DNA of 44,199 nt from an uncultured Acetatifactor sp. GTDB lineage: Bacteria; Bacillota; Clostridia; Lachnospirales; Lachnospiraceae. Numbering within the stretch: position 1 is the stretch's first letter; each line of letters begins with the position of its first letter. The notes under the pieces were generated by a model that had not been told where the DNA came from, did no database searches, and was given only the letters and a program-made list of their open reading frames with translations. Of the stretch, positions 1 to 7,652 are shown piece after piece. Made by a program: the position numbers and the translations under genes. The stretch lies in the NCBI GenBank assembly GCA_910577235.1, contig CAJTMX010000032.1, positions 1 through 44,199 of the forward strand. The letters are read 5' to 3'.

Positions 1-61
1 CGCTATTAACGACCTGCACCCTTTCCAGGGGTGTCCCTTCAGCCATCTTGGGTACATCTCC
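1..61 (-). tRNA. tRNA-Ser (GGA), 3' part cut off by window edge
   Basis: On the minus strand the 5' end reads GGAGATG (acceptor), followed by a D arm closed by CCC/GGG and an anticodon stem CACCC/GGGTG enclosing the loop CTGGAAA, giving anticodon GGA. The sequence then enters a long variable arm typical of class II serine tRNAs and leaves the window before the T arm. It lies 69 bp downstream of the tRNA-Ser(UGA) gene and is probably co-transcribed with it. Confidence 0.88.
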
Positions 62-130
62 AGACATAGCTAAATACATATCAACATATATACCGAATCA
101 AAAAGGATTCGGTCGGAGAGGGATCTCCAG

Positions 131-216
131 CGGAGAGGGTGGGATTCGAACCCACGCGCCCTTGCGGACAAACGGTTTTCAAGACCGCCTCGTTATGACC
201 ACTTCGATATCTCTCC
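131..216 (-). tRNA. tRNA-Ser (UGA)
   Basis: A complete class II tRNA on the minus strand. The acceptor begins GGAGAGA, the anticodon loop is CTTGAAA (anticodon UGA), there is a long variable arm, the T arm is GTGGG-TTCGAAT-CCCAC, and the discriminator base is G as usual for serine tRNAs. The seventh acceptor pair reads A-C, a mismatch; the other six pairs are canonical. CCA is not encoded. A second serine tRNA follows downstream. Confidence 0.93.
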
Positions 217-269
217 AATAGTTTATAGCGAGCCATTCTTTTCGCTCCGTTTTCTCAACGGCAAGAAAT

Positions 270-298
270 ATAATAACAAAAAAGCCTGGCACTGTCAA
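270..298 (-). promoter_or_regulatory. Promoter of the tRNA-Ser genes
   Basis: On the minus strand a perfect -35 TTGACA (293-298) is followed after exactly 17 bp by TATTAT (270-275), about 50 bp before the mature tRNA-Ser(UGA) 5' end. The match and position suit a strong sigma-A promoter for a stable RNA unit. Confidence 0.75.
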
Positions 299-334
299 CA
301 ACTTTTTTAAAGAATTATGCAAAAATTTGCGATA

Positions 335-1018
335 TCAAAAATCTGCCAGCAAATCCCCATAGATGCCGCCCAATGCACGAAGTCCTTTGGCGATGAGACT
401 GCCATACAAAACGGCTCCTTCGTAGCGCAGATGCGTATTATCTCTGGACTCCTCCGGGTGCTCCCGATAAGTCTCTTCCGGAAAAAACATATACCATCTT
501 CTGCTCTCCTGTTCCCCTGCACGCTCCAGAACTTCACGGCTCATACCACACAGATCGATCAATGGTACCTCATATCGCTCGGCCGTCTGTTTCATCGCAG
601 TCACATAGTCCTTGTGCAGACTGGGCTCCAGATTCCCTTCGCCGTCAAATATTCGCCGCTCCAACGGAGTGATCAGCACAGGATAGGCTCCATGTTGTCT
701 TGCCACGCGGATAAAGCACTCCAGGTTGCTCACAAATCCCGAAAAGGGCTCCGTATATCTTAATGGATCTTCTGTCTTTTCATCATTATGCCCAAACTGA
801 ATAAAGAGAAAATCGCCCTCGCCTATCCGCCCTTCTATCTCCTTCAGTCTTCCTTCGTCTATAAAACTTTTGGTACTGCGCCCGTTCTTACTATGATTCT
901 CCACATGATAATCCCTATTCATAAATAAAGAAAAGACCTGACCGATTCCGGTCTGCGGATAAGTGGAGTAATCATTTGTCTGTACGGTAGAATCTCCCGC
1001 CCAAAAAATTGTATTCAT
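335..1018 (-). CDS. Rhamnogalacturonan acetylesterase (SGNH hydrolase, CE12-like)
   Basis: This predicted esterase would remove O-acetyl groups from rhamnogalacturonan-type pectin fragments. In 227 residues it shows the SGNH blocks: G-D-S-T at residues 8-11 with Ser10 as nucleophile, an N-G-R-S block near residue 45, G-H-N-D at 76-79 and D-N-T-H at 193-196 supplying the Asp/His pair. There is no signal peptide, so it should act in the cytoplasm on imported oligosaccharides. The start is ATG at 1018, seven bases after AGGAGG; a GTG at 1024 is too close to that site. It is the last gene of the ABC transporter operon, separated from the permease by a hairpin that may lower its expression. Confidence 0.88.
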   Translation of the reverse strand: MNTIFWAGDSTVQTNDYSTYPQTGIGQVFSLFMNRDYHVENHSKNGRSTKSFIDEGRLKEIEGRIGEGDFLFIQFGHNDEKTEDPLRYTEPFSGFVSNLECFIRVARQHGAYPVLITPLERRIFDGEGNLEPSLHKDYVTAMKQTAERYEVPLIDLCGMSREVLERAGEQESRRWYMFFPEETYREHPEESRDNTHLRYEGAVLYGSLIAKGLRALGGIYGDLLADF

Positions 1019-1092
1019 TGACACGCCTCCTGTGCACCGTCATTTCAAGGAATCAGCCGCACACTTACGTTAACAGGAATTACGCATTCGGC

Positions 1093-1120
1093 AAAACAAG
1101 GGAAACCGAAGTTTCCCCTG
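1093..1120 (-). terminator. Hairpin with short T run between permease and acetylesterase
   Basis: On the minus strand about 10 bp of stem (one mismatch) around a TTCG loop is followed by TTTTG. It sits between the LplC-type permease stop (1151) and the acetylesterase start (1018). With no separate promoter obvious for the esterase, it more likely acts as a partial terminator or a 3' end stabiliser within the operon. Confidence 0.5.
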
Positions 1121-1150
1121 TCTTGCATTCGGTATATACGATATCTTTAT

Positions 1151-1993
1151 TTATTCCTTTACCGCACCGATATTTACACCCTTTACAAAATATTTCTGTA
1201 AGAATGGATACAAAAGCATAAAAGGAATGATAACCACGATGATCGCTGCATTCTTTACCGTATTCTCGGTAGCTCCGCCGGTTGACTGGGGCAGATCGCT
1301 GCCCATGATAACGCTACGCAGTTTCATCTGGAAATTATACCATTTAGAATCTGTGATATACAATTTATAATGAGTATAATCATTCCAATAAGTCACTGCA
1401 TACATCAGACCGATGGATGCCAGCGCGGCTTTGGACATAGGCAGCACAATACGGATAAATGTCTGCATCGGGGAACAGCCATCCAATGTCGCCGACTCAA
1501 ACAGGCTCTGGGGAATACCCTCAAAGAAGTTACGCATCAGCACCAGATTATATACATTCAAAGCCGGGAACAGGATAACTACCAGCAGAGTATTGGTCAG
1601 GTGCATGGAACTGAGCACCAGATAAGTAGGGATCATACCTCCATTGAAAATCATCGTAAACAACAGGAAGTTGGCAAAAAACGTTCTGCCTGGCATCTCC
1701 CACTGAATCAGCACATACGCGCCCAGGGTAGACAGCGTCAACGCCAAAATCGTTCCCAAGATCGTAGTGATAAAGGAAATCACCAGGGGTCGGAACAGCG
1801 TTGGATTTCGGAACACAGAGACATATCCTGCCAAGCCGAAATTCTCAGGCCACAGTTTCATACCGTAAGCAGTCTTTAAGTCAAATGAGTCCACCAGAAT
1901 CTTCCACATGGGAATAATGATAATCAATGCCAAAATAATAAAAATCAGGCCATTGACAATCCGGAAAACCGGAAATTTCTTTTTCGTTTTCAT
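1151..1993 (-). CDS. Carbohydrate ABC transporter permease, LplC/YtcP type
   Basis: This is an inner-membrane permease subunit for oligosaccharide uptake. The 280-residue protein starts with a cytoplasmic Lys-rich tail, then a first membrane helix around residues 12-32 and about five more. The EAA-type loop that contacts the ATPase is visible as E-S-A-T-L-D-G-C followed by the F-I-R-I-V-L-P segment. The length fits the MalG/LplC class. ATG at 1993 follows a clear AGAGGAG site. It lies 15 bp after the partner permease and downstream of the lipoprotein gene. No ATPase gene is present; such transporters in Firmicutes commonly share a multi-system ATPase encoded elsewhere. Confidence 0.93.
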   Translation of the reverse strand: MKTKKKFPVFRIVNGLIFIILALIIIIPMWKILVDSFDLKTAYGMKLWPENFGLAGYVSVFRNPTLFRPLVISFITTILGTILALTLSTLGAYVLIQWEMPGRTFFANFLLFTMIFNGGMIPTYLVLSSMHLTNTLLVVILFPALNVYNLVLMRNFFEGIPQSLFESATLDGCSPMQTFIRIVLPMSKAALASIGLMYAVTYWNDYTHYKLYITDSKWYNFQMKLRSVIMGSDLPQSTGGATENTVKNAAIIVVIIPFMLLYPFLQKYFVKGVNIGAVKE

Positions 1994-2008
1994 ATCCGTC
2001 TCCTCTCC

Positions 2009-2971
2009 CTATACGATTCCGCGGCCTTCACGTACTTTCTTGCTCCACTGGTTGCAGACAAGTACAAGTACGCAGCCTACCAACGACTTAAACAAACCGA
2101 TAGCTGTTGTATATCCATAGTTTGGAATAGCGCCGCTGTTGAAAGTCTGATAGTAAATATATGTCTCCAGCACGTTCGCCGTACCCAGTACCGCATCATT
2201 CTGCAATACGAATGCGGACTCGAACAGATTCATAACCTTTGCCAGATTCAGAATAAATACTGTCAATATAGTATTTGCCAGCGCGGGAAAAGTAATGAAA
2301 CGCATCTTGTTCCAACGCCCGGCGCCATCTATTGCGGCTGCCTCATAAAGTTCTGTGTTAATGCCGGCCAACGTAGCCATAAAAATAACGGTCTGCCAGC
2401 CAGTTTCTTTCCAAATGTTAATTATGTAGTACGCAAATCGCCACCACTTTTCTGATCCTAGAAAATAAATCATATTATTGGCATCCAGCACGCCGATATT
2501 CACCAGGAAAGTATTTACCAGACCATGGTTGGTGGGAGCCAAGATCAGCGAGAAGATGGACGCTGTCACCACCCATGACATAAAATGGGGCAGATAGATA
2601 ATCGTCTGAACCACTTTCTTAAAATGAAGATTCACAATTTCATTTAGGAGCAGGGACACTATTACCGCAAACAGTGTCGTCAAAATGAGCTTTACCAAAC
2701 TGATCACAATTGTGTTCGCGAAAGCTGACCAGAAATTGGCCATTTTAAACATTCTTTCAAAATGTTTAAAGCCGACAAAGGTTGGGTCTTTGATGCCGTT
2801 ATAGTCGGTAAAGCCAAGCACGATACCTAACATTGGCAGATAGCTAAATATTATTGCAAAAACAAATACAGGCAGAAACATCAAATAAAATCCCCTGTAC
2901 TTATATATCTTGGCCCAAAGCTTGGCACCGCTGATCTTCTGCTTTGGAACTGCTGTTTTCGTTTTTTTCAT
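2009..2971 (-). CDS. ABC transporter permease, LplB type
   Basis: This is the second permease of the oligosaccharide importer. From ATG at 2971 it has 320 residues: a basic cytoplasmic N-terminus, a first helix in the segment beginning F-Y-L-M-F-L-P, about six helices in total, and the EAA loop as E-A-A-A-I-D-G-A. The open frame extends 27 codons further upstream, but those residues do not look like the family and the GAGGAAG site precedes the methionine of the MKKTK sequence, so I use that start. It pairs with the LplC-type permease 15 bp downstream and follows the binding protein after 115 bp. Homologues named LplB, YtcP and YtcQ serve complex polysaccharide fragments, which fits the pectin genes nearby. 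Confidence 0.92.
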   Translation of the reverse strand: MKKTKTAVPKQKISGAKLWAKIYKYRGFYLMFLPVFVFAIIFSYLPMLGIVLGFTDYNGIKDPTFVGFKHFERMFKMANFWSAFANTIVISLVKLILTTLFAVIVSLLLNEIVNLHFKKVVQTIIYLPHFMSWVVTASIFSLILAPTNHGLVNTFLVNIGVLDANNMIYFLGSEKWWRFAYYIINIWKETGWQTVIFMATLAGINTELYEAAAIDGAGRWNKMRFITFPALANTILTVFILNLAKVMNLFESAFVLQNDAVLGTANVLETYIYYQTFNSGAIPNYGYTTAIGLFKSLVGCVLVLVCNQWSKKVREGRGIV

Positions 2972-3086
2972 ATCTGCTCTTCCTCTTCTATAAATATAAT
3001 CCACCCATACATCCAAGAATATGCGGAGCCATGGATTACTCCACAGCTCCACAAATTATATTCTTGCTAACCGCGATCAACTTACT

Positions 3087-4712
3087 TTACTGGGCGTTCA
3101 GGGAGTCAACAATGGTCTTGGACCATTCTGCGCCGCCGTCAGCCTCATATTTTGCATATGCTTCGTCAATAGTCATCTCACCCATGGTAACCTTAGCGAT
3201 CAGCTCGTTCTTCAGAGTGGTCAAGTCACCGTTGTACATGCTCATCTCATCCGTAGAAGGGACGATAAACGCGGATTTACAGTTTGCATTGAACAACTCC
3301 TGCGCATCCAAAGCAACATCGGTCACGCTGTTCTCAGGTGCCTCCAAGTCAACCAGAGCCAGCATGGGATCTATGTGTGCCTTGGTGTAAGCGGTCTCGG
3401 GTTTCTCGGCGTTAGGCAGGAAATGCCACTGGCCTTCCTCATAGGTCTTCTCTTTATCGGTGCCCTCCCACAGAGTCTCGGCAGCCTGGGACCAATGCTT
3501 GCCCTCTACGCCATAGGTGAACAGATACTGCACATCGCCGCCATCCTGCATGGCCTCAATGAAATACTTGAACACGCCCTCGGGATTCTCGCAGGCAGAG
3601 GTGATGCTCCATGCGGGAGTAATACGGTCGATATAAGCGCCAACTTCGGCAATAGGCGGCAGAGCAACCAGCTCGCCGGACAGCCCATTGGCCTCCAGGT
3701 TATTCTTCAGATTGTTGCCCCATGTGCCTGCCCAGTAGGTAAATACACCAAACTCATCGTCATAGAACTTGTTACGGCAGTCGCCGGTACCGTTGGTCAG
3801 AGTAGTGGGATCTATATAACCATTCGCATAAGCGTCAGCCAATCTTCCCAATGCGGCTTTCATCGCATCAGTCTCAAAGCCATCTATCCAGTTGCCGTTC
3901 GCATCCTGCATAAAAGAAGGATAAGCATCCTGATAGAATTCGGGCAAGTAGTTGGTGAAAGGAGCCTCATTGCCGATGAAACCTGCGGCAGCTACCGCAA
4001 AGGTATTACCGTCAACACCGTCACCGTCGGGATCGCCGTTGGTAAACGCATCCATCATAGCCACATACTCTTCATAGTTGGTGGGTACGGATGCGATACC
4101 GCAGTTGTCCAGCCAGGACTGCTTTACATAGGTAACGCAGCCGTTGCCATGTGTAGCGGGCATACCATACAGGGAACCGTTGATTCTCAAGCTGTCCACA
4201 ACGGTGTCGCTGCCGGCCTTAGCGTCATGGCGGGCCTTCAGGTCGGAATTGGCATACGCATCGGTCATATCCCACAGAGCGCCCTCAGACGCGTAACCGG
4301 TGTAGTAGGTGGAAGACAGAATGATGACATCCGGCCAATCTCTGCCTGCGAAAGTCTGACCAACCACATCATAGTAAGCGTCATGGTCGGGCTGGATTAT
4401 CTCCACTTCAATGCCGGTAAGCTCAGTATACTTCTTCCAAAAATCATCGCCGTAGTTCTCCTGGGTAGGTACGGTACCATCAATCATGATCTTAATCTTA
4501 TCGGGCTTTGCAACTTCCGCTGCAGGCTCCGACTCAGGCTGGTTGCTCTCTGTCGGAGTTGTATCTCCGCCGCCTGAAGGTGTAGACTCAGTAGTGGACT
4601 GCTGAGGGGTGCTGCTTGATTCCTGATTGCCGCCCTCGTTTCCGCAGGCTGCCATGGATAAAACCATGCTCCCTGCCAGAAGGGATGCAACAAACTTACT
4701 TGCTTTTTTCAT
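3087..4712 (-). CDS. Extracellular solute-binding lipoprotein (family 1, LplA-like)
   Basis: This is the substrate-capture subunit of the importer. The 541-residue protein has a lipoprotein signal (basic start, hydrophobic stretch, lipobox L-S-M-A-A-C with the modified Cys near residue 23) and a low-complexity Ser/Thr/Glu/Pro/Gly linker up to about residue 70, followed by a large periplasmic-binding-protein fold. The length fits the LplA group that binds oligosaccharides. A D-P-D-G-D-G-V-D stretch in the middle resembles an EF-hand-like calcium loop, as in alginate- or pectin-fragment binders. AGGAGGAGG precedes ATG at 4712. The upstream palindrome TGTAAGTGTTTACA matches operators at the galacturonate genes, which suggests that the ligand is a pectin fragment. 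Confidence 0.9.
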   Translation of the reverse strand: MKKASKFVASLLAGSMVLSMAACGNEGGNQESSSTPQQSTTESTPSGGGDTTPTESNQPESEPAAEVAKPDKIKIMIDGTVPTQENYGDDFWKKYTELTGIEVEIIQPDHDAYYDVVGQTFAGRDWPDVIILSSTYYTGYASEGALWDMTDAYANSDLKARHDAKAGSDTVVDSLRINGSLYGMPATHGNGCVTYVKQSWLDNCGIASVPTNYEEYVAMMDAFTNGDPDGDGVDGNTFAVAAAGFIGNEAPFTNYLPEFYQDAYPSFMQDANGNWIDGFETDAMKAALGRLADAYANGYIDPTTLTNGTGDCRNKFYDDEFGVFTYWAGTWGNNLKNNLEANGLSGELVALPPIAEVGAYIDRITPAWSITSACENPEGVFKYFIEAMQDGGDVQYLFTYGVEGKHWSQAAETLWEGTDKEKTYEEGQWHFLPNAEKPETAYTKAHIDPMLALVDLEAPENSVTDVALDAQELFNANCKSAFIVPSTDEMSMYNGDLTTLKNELIAKVTMGEMTIDEAYAKYEADGGAEWSKTIVDSLNAQ

Positions 4713-4736
4713 AGTAATGTATCCTCCTCCTAAAAA

Positions 4737-4750
4737 TGTAAGTGTTTACA
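4737..4750. promoter_or_regulatory. LacI-type operator, transporter operon
   Basis: The 14-bp palindrome TGTAA-GTGT-TTACA lies 25-38 bp before the binding-protein ATG. Identical arms with the same 4-bp spacer occur before uxaB (37226) and before the LacI regulator gene (37339). It is downstream of the predicted start of transcription, where a bound repressor would block elongation. It partly overlaps a second inverted repeat, ACAGGT-N5-ACCTGT (4748-4764). Confidence 0.7.
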
Positions 4751-4797
4751 GGTTTTTTACCTGTCCCGCCGTTCGTTCCATCACTGACGGTATGTAT

Positions 4798-4826
4798 ATA
4801 TTAGCACACATTGGGCATATTAACAA
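4798..4826 (-). promoter_or_regulatory. Putative promoter of the transporter operon
   Basis: On the minus strand TTGTTA (4821-4826) and TAATAT (4798-4803) are spaced by 17 bp, about 85 bp before the binding-protein start. The -35 match is moderate. Its position upstream of the TGTAA-N4-TTACA operator supports it. Confidence 0.5.
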
Positions 4827-4920
4827 CCCATTTTTCTTAAAACATTGTTTTTTTGCTTTTTTTTGTTAATTGTGCTGTTTTTTTGTGCACTTATATGTGC
4901 ATTTTTCCCGGACCCACTTA

Positions 4921-4934
4921 CGTAAGCGCTTTCA
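4921..4934. promoter_or_regulatory. cre-like site (possible CcpA or LacI-family site)
   Basis: CGTAAGCGCTTTCA differs by one base from the usual catabolite-responsive element pattern TGWAARCGYTWNCA. It lies in the 566-bp gap between the divergent transporter operon and serine hydrolase gene, upstream of both predicted promoters. Carbon catabolite control is inferred only from the motif. Confidence 0.5.
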
Positions 4935-4984
4935 TTTTTACTTTGGCTATATCTTTTATAAGAGGCAATCAAAAAAGCGTCTAC

Positions 4985-5013
4985 CCGCAGAACGCCTTAT
5001 TGGCGTTCTGCGG
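4985..5013. other. Perfect 12-bp stem-loop in divergent intergenic region
   Basis: CCGCAGAACGCC and its exact reverse complement are separated by a 5-base loop. On the minus strand a TTTTTT run follows after about eight bases, which is longer than normal for an intrinsic terminator. It lies about 185 bp upstream of the transporter promoter and about 175 bp upstream of the hydrolase promoter, with no gene reading into it from either side. Its role is unknown; a terminator for an unannotated short minus-strand transcript is one possibility. Confidence 0.5.
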
Positions 5014-5102
5014 AAATTCTTGATATATTCAAGTTTTTGCAGGGATTTTGTGCTATATGTCATTATTTTACAAAATGTCAGTTTACATTTTATATTCAAA
5101 TT

Positions 5103-5116
5103 TGTAAGCGCTTTGA
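5103..5116. promoter_or_regulatory. Second cre-like site
   Basis: TGTAAGCGCTTTGA has the left arm and centre of a catabolite-responsive element, with a weaker right arm. It overlaps a TTGACA hexamer (5113-5118) for which I see no well-spaced -10. It is about 70 bp upstream of the best promoter for the serine hydrolase gene. Confidence 0.45.
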
Positions 5117-5186
5117 CATTTTTTACCGAGCCTGCAATTTTGTTTTATGTAATTGCTTTCATTGCAAGGGAATAAACGCGAAGGCC

Positions 5187-5216
5187 TTGAAAAAGCCGCG
5201 AATTCCGTGCTAAAAT
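5187..5216 (+). promoter_or_regulatory. Putative promoter of the serine hydrolase gene
   Basis: TTGAAA (5187-5192) and TAAAAT (5211-5216) are 18 bp apart. A TG two bases before the -10 makes it an extended -10. This would give a leader of about 55 bases to the chosen ATG at 5279. Confidence 0.5.
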
Positions 5217-5278
5217 GTATGAGCGTCACAATCGTGGCATGTATGTACCCCAATATTAAAAAAGGAATGGTGATACCC

Positions 5279-6883
5279 ATGGAAAACTCAACCAACTGTC
5301 CTGCGGCCCAAAACGGCATATCCCCCCTTGTGTTACTGGATCTGCTGGATCATCTGCGTCAGACTCATATCCCACTGCACAGTCTTCACATCCTGCTGTC
5401 CGGACATACAGAGCTGGAGGCATACTTTGCCCCCTGTCAAAAGGGACAGCTGCACCGCATGTTTTCCGTCAGCAAGAATTTGACTGCGCTGGCCGTGCTG
5501 AAACTCTGCGAGGAGGGCTCTCTTTCATTGGATGATCCCATCTGCCGCTATTTTCCCGAATATGTAAATGAAGATACCCATCCATGGGTTTTGATGACTA
5601 CGGTCAGAAATATGTTGATGATGCGCAGCTGTCATGCCTCCACCACATATAAATTTGATATGTCTCAAGACTGGGTGCGGAGCTTTTTCACGGTTCCGCC
5701 CACCCATAAGCCCGGGACCGTGTTCCATTATGACACCAGCTCTACCCATACGCTCTGCGCTCTTGCGGAAAAGCTGAGCGGCCGTCCCATGCTGGACTAC
5801 TTAAAGGATGTGATGCTGCGGGAGATGGGATGGAGCGAGAAGTCTTATATGCTCACCGATCCTTTCGGGCATTCCATGGGCGGCAGCGGACTCATGGCCA
5901 CGTCGGAAGATCTGGTACTGCTGGGGAGCTTTCTTATGCAGGAGGGGACCTGCAACGGAAAGGTACTGCTGCGAAAGGATCTGCTGGCGCAGGCTGTGGC
6001 CTGGCAGAGCGCCACGGCAGTCACAGGCCCCATCCCCGCCGAGCGCCAGGGCTATGGCTATTCCTTCTGGCGGGGGGAGCATGACGCTCTGGTCTGTTAT
6101 GGCATGGGCGGACAACTGATCCTCTGCTATCCCGCCCTGGAACTGCTGGTAGTGACCACCGGGGACACCCAGGGGATGCAGGGTGCCAACCAGCTGCTCT
6201 ACGATGCCGTTCACCGCTTTCTGCTCCCCCGGGTGCAGGAACGAACCAGAGAATGTGGCAATATCTCTGAAGATGACCGTCAAAAACTGCAAAAGCGGGT
6301 TGCCCGGCTGCGCATGGAACCGGTATCTCATACCCTGTCCCGGGGATGCAGCCCTTCTCTGCGAGGCAACGGTGATCTGGCGGACACATGGGGGAAGTTA
6401 GTTGTCAGGCCGGGCAGTCCTTGTCTGCGGGACGGCTGCGATCCGGCAGAACGGCCCTACGGGGCGGGAAGTTTTCTGGACTTACGGACAGACGGCCCCA
6501 GAATCCGGGGGAAAGTGTACCGGGTACAGGGGGACAGCCCGTTCACCGAGCTTTTCCTGGAACTGGCCCCCGGATCGGGAACTCTGTGTTATACGCTGGG
6601 AGATTCCCGCTGCCGTCTGCCCTTTGGGTCGGACGAGGTGACCCCCTGCCGTTTCCCGGTCTATGATATGTTTTGCGCCTCCAGCGGTATGTGGCTGGAC
6701 GAGCACACTTTTTACATCCGCACCCATCTGCTGGATACCAGCGTGGGCAGTATTCACTTTCAGTTGTATTTTGGGGAAGATGATGTGACTGTATATATGA
6801 AAAAGCAGGAAGAAAATCTGTTTGAAGAGTACAGCGGACATCTGTACGGGCTCCTGGCTCCCGGGCAGGACAGCCGTGTTTAA
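5279..6883 (+). CDS. Serine hydrolase, beta-lactamase (class C/PBP4*) fold
   Basis: A 534-residue member of the serine beta-lactamase-like family, which includes esterases, D-aminopeptidases and penicillin-binding proteins; substrate unknown. The catalytic S-V-S-K is at residues 63-66, the Tyr motif Y-D-T at 151-153, and a Y-G-M-G-G segment near 274-278 takes the place of the third motif. Residues from about 340 form a separate C-terminal domain that I do not recognise. There is no signal peptide, so it is probably cytoplasmic. I take ATG at 5279, preceded by AAGGA and GGTGAT; the open frame starts at 5153 but that extension does not resemble the family. The 3' end overlaps the convergent ispD by 4 bp. 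Confidence 0.8.
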   Translation: MENSTNCPAAQNGISPLVLLDLLDHLRQTHIPLHSLHILLSGHTELEAYFAPCQKGQLHRMFSVSKNLTALAVLKLCEEGSLSLDDPICRYFPEYVNEDTHPWVLMTTVRNMLMMRSCHASTTYKFDMSQDWVRSFFTVPPTHKPGTVFHYDTSSTHTLCALAEKLSGRPMLDYLKDVMLREMGWSEKSYMLTDPFGHSMGGSGLMATSEDLVLLGSFLMQEGTCNGKVLLRKDLLAQAVAWQSATAVTGPIPAERQGYGYSFWRGEHDALVCYGMGGQLILCYPALELLVVTTGDTQGMQGANQLLYDAVHRFLLPRVQERTRECGNISEDDRQKLQKRVARLRMEPVSHTLSRGCSPSLRGNGDLADTWGKLVVRPGSPCLRDGCDPAERPYGAGSFLDLRTDGPRIRGKVYRVQGDSPFTELFLELAPGSGTLCYTLGDSRCRLPFGSDEVTPCRFPVYDMFCASSGMWLDEHTFYIRTHLLDTSVGSIHFQLYFGEDDVTVYMKKQEENLFEEYSGHLYGLLAPGQDSRV

Positions 6884-7638
6884 GGCTGTCCGCCAGAAAG
6901 ACTGCCCGGGAGCAGGGCCATGGCTATCCGCATGTCCTCCGGCGTGGTCACTTTAATATTTTCATAGGAGGCCGGAACCAACTTAACATGACGGTGCAGC
7001 ATGGTCTCTACCACCATCGCATCGTCCGTGATCTCGATCCCCTGCCGCTCCAGCGTGGGAAGACTTGTCATGAGCATGCGGTAGGCCTCGCATATCATCC
7101 GCGCCTCAAACACCTGGGGCGTCTGTACCAGCCACACGCTGTTCCTGTTGGGTGTCTGACAGGCATAGCCCTCCGGGTCCGCCAGCTTGACCGTGTCCTT
7201 GGAGGGCATGGCCGCCACGCAGGCGCCGTAGGCGTAAGCGGCGGCGTAGGTATCCTCCAGTATCTTTTCTGTCAGAAAGGGCCTCGCCCCGTCATGGATA
7301 AACACAAAGCCGTCCTCGCAGGCAGTTCTCAGCCCTCTGTTCTCAAGCAGCTCCAGAGCGTGAGCCACGGACTCATAACGCTGTCCGCCTCCCACCGTGA
7401 TATCGCTCACTTTGGTAAAACCGTATTTCTCTACAATCTCCTGCTGCACATAAGAAACATCCTCCGCCCCGGTCACCAAAATACAGTCGTCGATGATGGC
7501 GGAACGCTCCACGGTTTCCAGAGAATACCAGATCAGCGGCCTGCCTCCCAGGTCCATAAACTGTTTTGGTACGCTGCTATGCATTCTGCTGCCGCTGCCT
7601 GCCGCCAGGAGCACGGCGGTACATCTCTTTTTTTTCAT
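6880..7638 (-). CDS. ispD: 2-C-methyl-D-erythritol 4-phosphate cytidylyltransferase
   Basis: This enzyme transfers CMP from CTP to methylerythritol phosphate, the third step of the MEP isoprenoid pathway. The 252-residue protein opens with the nucleotide-binding block L-A-A-G-S-G-S-R-M at residues 11-19 and P-K-Q at 24-26. It continues with the H-D-G-A-R-P-F block and an E-I-T-D-D-A block near the C-terminus, all family signatures. The length is a little above the usual 225-240. AAGAGG precedes ATG at 7638. It is the last gene of the tsa cluster, 14 bp after tsaD. Confidence 0.95.
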   Translation of the reverse strand: MKKKRCTAVLLAAGSGSRMHSSVPKQFMDLGGRPLIWYSLETVERSAIIDDCILVTGAEDVSYVQQEIVEKYGFTKVSDITVGGGQRYESVAHALELLENRGLRTACEDGFVFIHDGARPFLTEKILEDTYAAAYAYGACVAAMPSKDTVKLADPEGYACQTPNRNSVWLVQTPQVFEARMICEAYRMLMTSLPTLERQGIEITDDAMVVETMLHRHVKLVPASYENIKVTTPEDMRIAMALLPGSLSGGQP

Positions 7639-7652
7639 AATATATATACCTC

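Noticed and set aside
1..61. Small signal recognition particle RNA at the window edge
   Set aside because: The minus strand folds as a serine tRNA with anticodon GGA, which explains the conserved-looking sequence fully.
3021..4577. 518-codon plus-strand frame opposite the binding-protein gene
   Set aside because: It is the antisense shadow of a well-supported lipoprotein gene, with no ribosome site, and the translation has no coherent domain.
5113..5118. TTGACA at the second cre-like site as promoter of the serine hydrolase
   Set aside because: No -10 hexamer occurs at 16-19 bp; the TTGAAA/TAAAAT pair at 5187-5216 is better placed.
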